Positions 34,701-38,267 of a DNA stretch of 38,267 nt are shown one piece after another. A program made the position numbers and the translations under genes. Below the pieces are notes generated by a model. It had not been told where the DNA came from. It worked only from the letters and a program-made list of their open reading frames with translations, and made no database searches. Location: contig JAHDIE010000035.1 of assembly GCA_020630955.1 (NCBI GenBank), positions 1 to 38,267 of the forward strand, in the 5' to 3' direction. Origin of the DNA: Saprospiraceae bacterium. GTDB lineage: Bacteria > Bacteroidota > Bacteroidia > Chitinophagales > Saprospiraceae. Within the stretch, counting starts at the first letter, position 1. Each line of letters begins with the position of its first letter.

Positions 34701-35620
34701 GTGGCTGTGTATGTTAGCGCTGGATTTTCTTCAAATTCCCAAATAAATTCATCAGCTACAGTATTGTTTTGCAAAATTGATGGTGAATTAAAGCAAACCA
34801 CATCATCGAATAGTAGATTGAAAACAGGGGGCCCAATGTTAATATTTCTTTGTGTAGTAGAAACACATCCTGCTTCGTTGGTCACTGAAAGTTTAATTTC
34901 ATATAAGCCATTCTCTGAGTAACCAATAGGTCCAGGTTGATATCCTGTGAATGTTTCTCCATTACCAAAATCCCATTCATAACTTAATCCTGGTTCAGCA
35001 ATGGTGTTGTTGGTGAATGTAAACACATCTGGTGCATTACATGATGAATATTTGTTTGCGTTAAATTTGGCTTGAACACCTGAGACGGTAATGAAGTCAT
35101 CAAATTGAACTGTTTTGTTGCATTCGCCTACAGAGGTGATGACTTTTATACTGACATCATAGGTTCCGGCTTGATTATAAGTGTATATTGGTTCCATATC
35201 GTTGGAAGAACCACCATCGCCAAAAGTCCATATTACATTTTCAACGGTAATATCTGGATGTTTGATGATGTTGGGTCTGAATTGTACATCTAGAGGTATG
35301 CACCCCATTAGGGAGTCTGTAGAAATTTCAACAACTATATCAGGATACACTTTGATTAAAAGTGCGCCAACCAAGGTTCCTCCTGGTGAGTCAAATAATT
35401 CTACATTGTATTCTCCAGCAGAAGTAAAGATATGTTCTGGATTCTGTAAATTTGAGCTACCTCCATCTTTAAAATCCCAAAAATAATTTGATTGATTTGG
35501 ACCAGTAAATTGCACTTGTAAAGGAATACATCCAGAATCGAAATTTGCAGTTTGTGCTTGAAGATGACTAAAGATGGTCATACAAACTAAAACCAATGTT
35601 GTATAAATATGTTTGGTCAT
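31733..35620 (-). CDS. Giant PKD-repeat surface protein with type B T9SS sorting domain
   Basis: A 1295-residue secreted protein: signal peptide ending HLQAQ (residue 23), then at least nine PKD domains, each with a core such as YFWDFKDGGSSN, VIWTFGDGGSSN, YEWDFGNGE, RIWDWGDGSS, YNWDFGNGI and FTWDFGDGI, and many paired cysteines in linkers. The C-terminus has LPNVFSPNNDSRNDYF and EFKIYNRWGELIYNN ending GNITLVR, the gliding-associated (CHU_C) type B sorting domain. It is exported by the T9SS and displayed on the surface as an adhesin-like or filamentous protein. It follows the M43-like gene by one base, and PorP/SprF lies further upstream. Confidence 0.93.
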   Translation of the reverse strand: MTKHIYTTLVLVCMTIFSHLQAQTANFDSGCIPLQVQFTGPNQSNYFWDFKDGGSSNLQNPEHIFTSAGEYNVELFDSPGGTLVGALLIKVYPDIVVEISTDSLMGCIPLDVQFRPNIIKHPDITVENVIWTFGDGGSSNDMEPIYTYNQAGTYDVSIKVITSVGECNKTVQFDDFITVSGVQAKFNANKYSSCNAPDVFTFTNNTIAEPGLSYEWDFGNGETFTGYQPGPIGYSENGLYEIKLSVTNEAGCVSTTQRNINIGPPVFNLLFDDVVCFNSPSILQNNTVADEFIWEFEENPALTYTATDIASPLITVTETGQYEVKLTAISFLGCTSDTSFTLSVDLVNSNFNVGPEITCGDEFTVLLEAEDLNHQSYSWIGLNEDGSDFLTTLPSATKDYDAPERDSFFVNYPDTLKYQLAVVSEYGCRDTSDNFLVIRKPEAFFVPDQIVGLDNLTVNFQDHSYSEQAIIERIWDWGDGSSDSFTNELEHTHTYGVGEYWVRLTIKNDVGCIDESELILIKVISSDDLLGNIGSATCNNTTGDLQICVGDQGTVVYNNPAPDLIDFHFNTDHGRFNQCWKDDVATHTFLYPGSFTMAFSLEYEGLIFFEDRIGEITIDGAHAKIGYQTDCDNIYNVDFESKSIEADKLEWYINGEFIGTEESFSHTFTSLGRHFVELRAENTSSGCSAHVDTTSVYITDIKADFIVPKNMCDSTMYILDASPSIDVHDICHEGYLWTFEHHRPREVGEDSLKHQFPRGRQSITLTTEDINGCKDSKTKWVNVYGMDPKFPLDSTFCLPHTVQLEDQSIGDTTLIGWEWSFGSTEQNPSYTFTENDLDSLGLLFVGLEVEDAIGCKESVTQLVDLYEPVSLIHVNKGPSVCTGETITFSADDFTEQGSFLTWEWDFQQYGNSTDTNPEITFSEEGTTQVVLTFTEDASGCTGDTTLIINAIAAPVADFMTSADTLEALCHPETIEFTNLSESSGPVFYNWDFGNGITSGLEDPAISYDKGIYTATMIVRSVYGCADTLMQTFELIGPEGNALIDKSDVCIGEEISLSIIDTVDVNSFTWDFGDGITADDISPVTHAYDLPSDQTNVSLILRSTDTGCELVQTIPINLHNVFADFALLNQTGFCNGSFTLENLSLGANTYEWLFENQTHTGPNPSFDYETPGAVNVSLTVTDNTTGCQHTNEKEIMLVGIDEKGSLPNVFSPNNDSRNDYFNVVTAPGNEDSVEIIEFKIYNRWGELIYNNDTPQTGWNGFYKNQIAPAEVYSYYIEYSVDGCNNKNEKGNITLVR

Positions 35621-35621
35621 T

Positions 35622-36470
35622 TTAAAACTGTTTTACTGATGAGTTAAAGTAAACATCTGCCATCTTGAGATATTGCTCTCTTGTAAAGCCGCATTTGCAA
35701 GGGTATGCTGACATTATATTTCCAACATCTGGTTGATAATATTCTCCATTTTGATCTACAGCCCTAAAAATGAATTCGCAATTGTTTAAATAATTTTTGG
35801 GATAATTATCCGGTGTTCCTGGAATAGAGATTTCTCTGAAATATGGATCGGCGGGAGTATCGCAAATAAAGTCTCCAGCAGTTTCGCAATTGCTTCCATC
35901 CACCAATTCCGCTGGGTGGTTATTTTCAAAAGTGTCATATAAGCCGAAAAGGTGTCCCAATTGATGGGCAAGATTTTGAGAAGGCTTTTTGTCTGGGCAG
36001 TTATTTAATTCAATAATTGCTATGGCTGCATCTTGAGTTTTTATTCCTTCAAATTCACCAAGTCCACATTCAATATTTTGTATTGAGTCGACAATGAATA
36101 TATTGATTCGCCTTGGTTTATGATAAAGGGAAGTCATTTTTTCGATACGCTCTGTTAGTGAGATTGGAGAATCTTGTAGATTGGAATAGGCATAATTGTC
36201 TTCTATTACATTGATTTCGCACGAAGTAAATGATAGGCAAATAGGTGCAAAGAATTCCGAAGTTTCCTCCAGCATTTGGTTGATGAAAATTTCTCCAGCA
36301 ATGGGGTCTCTATGGAGAGAATCAACTGCAACATGCACTATGGTATTAAAATTTTTATTGAAACAGGGTAGATCTGCAAACTTCCTATGTAAGTCTTGAG
36401 CTTTCAGATCCACAAAACTTAGCAGTAGGTAAATTAACAAGGAGTATTTAACGATGAAAGATGGTTTCAT
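35622..36470 (-). CDS. M43 pappalysin-like protein, predicted inactive protease
   Basis: A 282-residue exported protein, signal ending DLKAQ (residue 25). The domain is M43-like: NLAHQLGHLFGLYDTF at 166-181, CDTPAD at 203-208 and a Met-turn-like VGNIMSAYPC at 249-258. The zinc motif HExxHxxGxxH is changed to H169-Q170-x-x-H173-x-x-G176-x-x-D179. The Glu to Gln (GAA to CAA) change removes the general base; Asp179 could still bind zinc. It has no sorting domain. Position between porP/sprF and the PKD gene suggests a role, perhaps binding, in export or assembly of the PKD protein. Confidence 0.85.
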   Translation of the reverse strand: MKPSFIVKYSLLIYLLLSFVDLKAQDLHRKFADLPCFNKNFNTIVHVAVDSLHRDPIAGEIFINQMLEETSEFFAPICLSFTSCEINVIEDNYAYSNLQDSPISLTERIEKMTSLYHKPRRINIFIVDSIQNIECGLGEFEGIKTQDAAIAIIELNNCPDKKPSQNLAHQLGHLFGLYDTFENNHPAELVDGSNCETAGDFICDTPADPYFREISIPGTPDNYPKNYLNNCEFIFRAVDQNGEYYQPDVGNIMSAYPCKCGFTREQYLKMADVYFNSSVKQF

Positions 36471-36482
36471 AATCTATATGAT

Positions 36483-37499
36483 TTATACCCGAGGGCAAAT
36501 TTGAAGTACTTTTATTTTTGGTTTTCTATGAATGGTGATGTATTTTTTCACACCTAGTTCGATGCCTCCTACAGTATTATTATAAAGTCTAGCTGTAGAA
36601 GTTGTCATGTCATAGCTGATGCCAAATTCCCAAGATTTGTAGATGGCACCTGCAAAGATTTGTAATGCATCGGCAATTCTGTAACCAAGTCCATAAGTGA
36701 GGATTGTGTTGCCTGTTTTTTTGATTAGAGATTTTGCGTTTAATTGAATTTGGAAGTTTTGGGCGTTGTTCATCGAAGAATAATAAAAGGCTGGTGTTAG
36801 TTGAAATTTTTTGGAAAGTTGCATTTCGATTGAGCTATAAATATTTAGTCTTGGGTTGACAGTTGCTCCTACGCTTCCACCTCCAAAAAGATATTTTGGT
36901 TTGTTGATATGGTAAGCGGAAGCTCCCAATTGGAGCTTATTGTATTTTGACAATTTGAATGTAGCCGTGAGACCAATATTGAGGTCAGAAAAAGTTGTAT
37001 TAAAATCTTGGATTAGCTGATGATCTGGACTTGCGGTTCCACCATGGAAGTCATCAGCGAAGTTAGCGGCCATGGCATTGCTAATTTTTCTTTGAATTGC
37101 ACCGTATTGAATTCCAAGCGCAAAAACTGAATTGTAGTTATGATCAATAGAAAAATGGTAGGCTAGACTGGTCATGGCTCCACTCATTCCAAAGCCTAGG
37201 TCTCCAGTTTTATCTGAGAATAGATTGATTCCTAATCCTATCCATTGCCTTTCATTGAAAATAAAAGTGACTGGGCTATCAGCCCAAATCATGGTGCTTT
37301 GATACGCTTCACCAATGAAAGTTCTTGATTGATCCCGATAAGAGGCTCCAGCTCTAATATTTCCATTGAAACCACCAGTATTGGCAGGATTTAGATATAG
37401 TGGTGCATAATTGTAATTGGTATAATGCAAATCTTGGCCTTTTGCCACGAAGGCAAAAAAGAAGAACAATACACTGATTAGCATCGCTTTGTTATTCAT
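36483..37499 (-). CDS. PorP/SprF-family type IX secretion membrane protein
   Basis: A 338-residue outer-membrane barrel with signal ending VAKGQ and the family start LHYTNYNYAPLYLNPANTGG. Later parts have typical PorP/SprF strands: RAGASYRDQSRTFIGEAYQS, GIQYGAIQRKI and LGASAYHINKPKYLFGGG. In Flavobacterium, SprF is needed for secretion of the type B adhesin SprB encoded next to it, so this copy probably serves the PKD protein of the same operon. It lies 12 bases upstream of the M43-like gene and is first in the operon. Confidence 0.93.
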   Translation of the reverse strand: MNNKAMLISVLFFFFAFVAKGQDLHYTNYNYAPLYLNPANTGGFNGNIRAGASYRDQSRTFIGEAYQSTMIWADSPVTFIFNERQWIGLGINLFSDKTGDLGFGMSGAMTSLAYHFSIDHNYNSVFALGIQYGAIQRKISNAMAANFADDFHGGTASPDHQLIQDFNTTFSDLNIGLTATFKLSKYNKLQLGASAYHINKPKYLFGGGSVGATVNPRLNIYSSIEMQLSKKFQLTPAFYYSSMNNAQNFQIQLNAKSLIKKTGNTILTYGLGYRIADALQIFAGAIYKSWEFGISYDMTTSTARLYNNTVGGIELGVKKYITIHRKPKIKVLQICPRV

Positions 37500-37639
37500 T
37501 AGAAGTTGACTTTTGTATTGTAAATGAAGATCTTGGGATTACTTCACTGTCTTAATTTAACGTTAATTTCACTGTATTCGCTTCAGTCTTATTTATAAAT
37601 TTAGGATTAATTGATATTGAAGACATAAGCCCAATTACA

Positions 37640-37647
37640 CAAAATTA
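37640..37647 (-). promoter_or_regulatory. Possible -7 box for the PorP/SprF operon
   Basis: The minus strand reads TAATTTTG, an exact TAnnTTTG match. It is about 140 bases upstream of the ATG at 37499, which would give a long leader, and no good -33 element is seen, so this is weak evidence. Confidence 0.25.
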
Positions 37648-37749
37648 TCGCAAACCAAATTAAAGAATCGCTCGATATAGTGATTTCGCCTAATCTTCAT
37701 TGGCAATTAGTATATATAAATAGACTTTGATTAGTAATTTCGTTGCACC

Positions 37750-38265
37750 ATGAGGTTAAGTAGTTATAAAAAATTTTTGGATTCATTGGGAGAAGAGGAG
37801 CTTCGAGATGAATTATTGCGGCTTTATACCAAGCTTAATGAGGTAAAAAAATTTTACAAAATGGACATGGGCTCTGACAAAGACCGTCAACGTATTTTTG
37901 ATAAAGCAAAGAAAGAGATTGCAAAAAAGTATCTGACCAAGAGTTACCGTAAACCAAGACGACCACGAATCCAAAAGGTCAATAAAATCTTATCTGATAC
38001 AAAGAAATCGACCGTTCTTGATTATGAGATGATTGATATTTATTTGTTTACCGCAGAGACAGCGGTTAATTTTATGCGTGAATATGGGTTTTATTCTGAA
38101 GTATTGGAAAACAATATTGCTAGGTGTTACGAGAAGGCAAAAATTCTTATTCAAGACAATTTGATGGAGGAAGAATTTGCGGATCGAATTAAAATTTTGA
38201 AGGAGAAAGCGGGGTGGTCACGGGAAGTGCGTTGGAGATTGGAGAGGGTGGATGAAGGGGGGTAG
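37750..38265 (+). CDS. DUF6155 family protein
   Basis: A 171-residue cytoplasmic protein, complete within the window. It is mainly helical and very basic: LGEEELRDELLRLYTKLNEV, then VKKFYKMDM, a KSYRKPRRPRIQK basic stretch at about 64-77 and a helical second half ending in ILKEKAGWSREVRWRL. These features match my memory of DUF6155 proteins. The basic stretch could contact nucleic acid, but no function is known. It diverges from the PorP/SprF operon. Confidence 0.7.
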   Translation: MRLSSYKKFLDSLGEEELRDELLRLYTKLNEVKKFYKMDMGSDKDRQRIFDKAKKEIAKKYLTKSYRKPRRPRIQKVNKILSDTKKSTVLDYEMIDIYLFTAETAVNFMREYGFYSEVLENNIARCYEKAKILIQDNLMEEEFADRIKILKEKAGWSREVRWRLERVDEGG

Positions 38266-38267
38266 GG

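Overview
The window is AT-rich DNA from a member of the Bacteroidota, probably a free-living, polymer-degrading lineage of the Saprospirales/Flavobacteriales/Cytophagales type; the exact order cannot be fixed from this sequence. The evidence is family content: a PorP/SprF protein, two proteins with type A and one with a type B (gliding-associated) type IX secretion (T9SS) sorting domain, a SusC/SusD pair, a TonB receptor with a DUF4249 partner, DUF6029, DUF5694 and DUF6155 proteins, many short lipoproteins, few recognisable Shine-Dalgarno sites, and two exact TAnnTTTG (-7) promoter boxes. I see no rRNA, tRNA, CRISPR array, insertion sequence or phage module.

Layout. 1-2225 (minus): operon of a lipoprotein, a secreted alpha/beta hydrolase and a further lipoprotein cut by the window edge. 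2493-2735 (minus): an orphan piece of a T9SS sorting domain. 2854-3339 (minus): small membrane protein ending in a zinc ribbon. 3425-5932 (minus) and 6058-6558 (plus): an envelope redox cluster in which an Omp28-like lipoprotein and a DUF6029 barrel diverge from a TlpA-like thioredoxin. 6774-9462 (plus): two LVIVD-repeat lipoproteins and an outer-membrane barrel read through overlapping genes, then a second barrel. 9749-10037: a chimeric gene relic, the start of a secreted protein joined out of frame to the last helices of an AraC regulator. 10073-10531 (minus): GyrI-like effector-binding protein with a clear promoter and an inverted-repeat operator.

10765-13926 (plus): TonB receptor plus DUF4249 lipoprotein. 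14065-21541 (plus): SusC, SusD and a T9SS-secreted LamG/PNGase F-like protein, closed by a strong terminator; this reads as a glycoprotein-targeting uptake locus, although one of three PNGase F active-site acids is missing. 21616-24190 (minus): GNAT, VOC, an unknown protein and a lipoprotein. 24359-27639 (plus): SEC-C motif protein and a T9SS protein with an ELWxxDGT-like motif. 27646-28512 (minus): DUF5694 lipoprotein. 28878-30351 (minus): TfoX-N protein coupled to a class V aminotransferase-fold enzyme. 30626-31355 (minus): small membrane protein coupled to an SRPBCC protein.

31733-37499 (minus): the most striking unit, a tight three-gene operon of PorP/SprF, an M43 pappalysin-like protein whose HExxHxxGxxH motif has become HQxxHxxGxxD, and a 1295-residue PKD-repeat surface protein with a type B sorting domain. 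A DUF6155 gene (37750-38265, plus) ends the window. I did not find a wholly unknown system. The best candidates for new biology are the predicted pseudoprotease inside a T9SS cargo operon, the altered PNGase F-like enzyme behind SusCD, and an unexplained plus-strand terminator at 30578-30627 that could end a small RNA.
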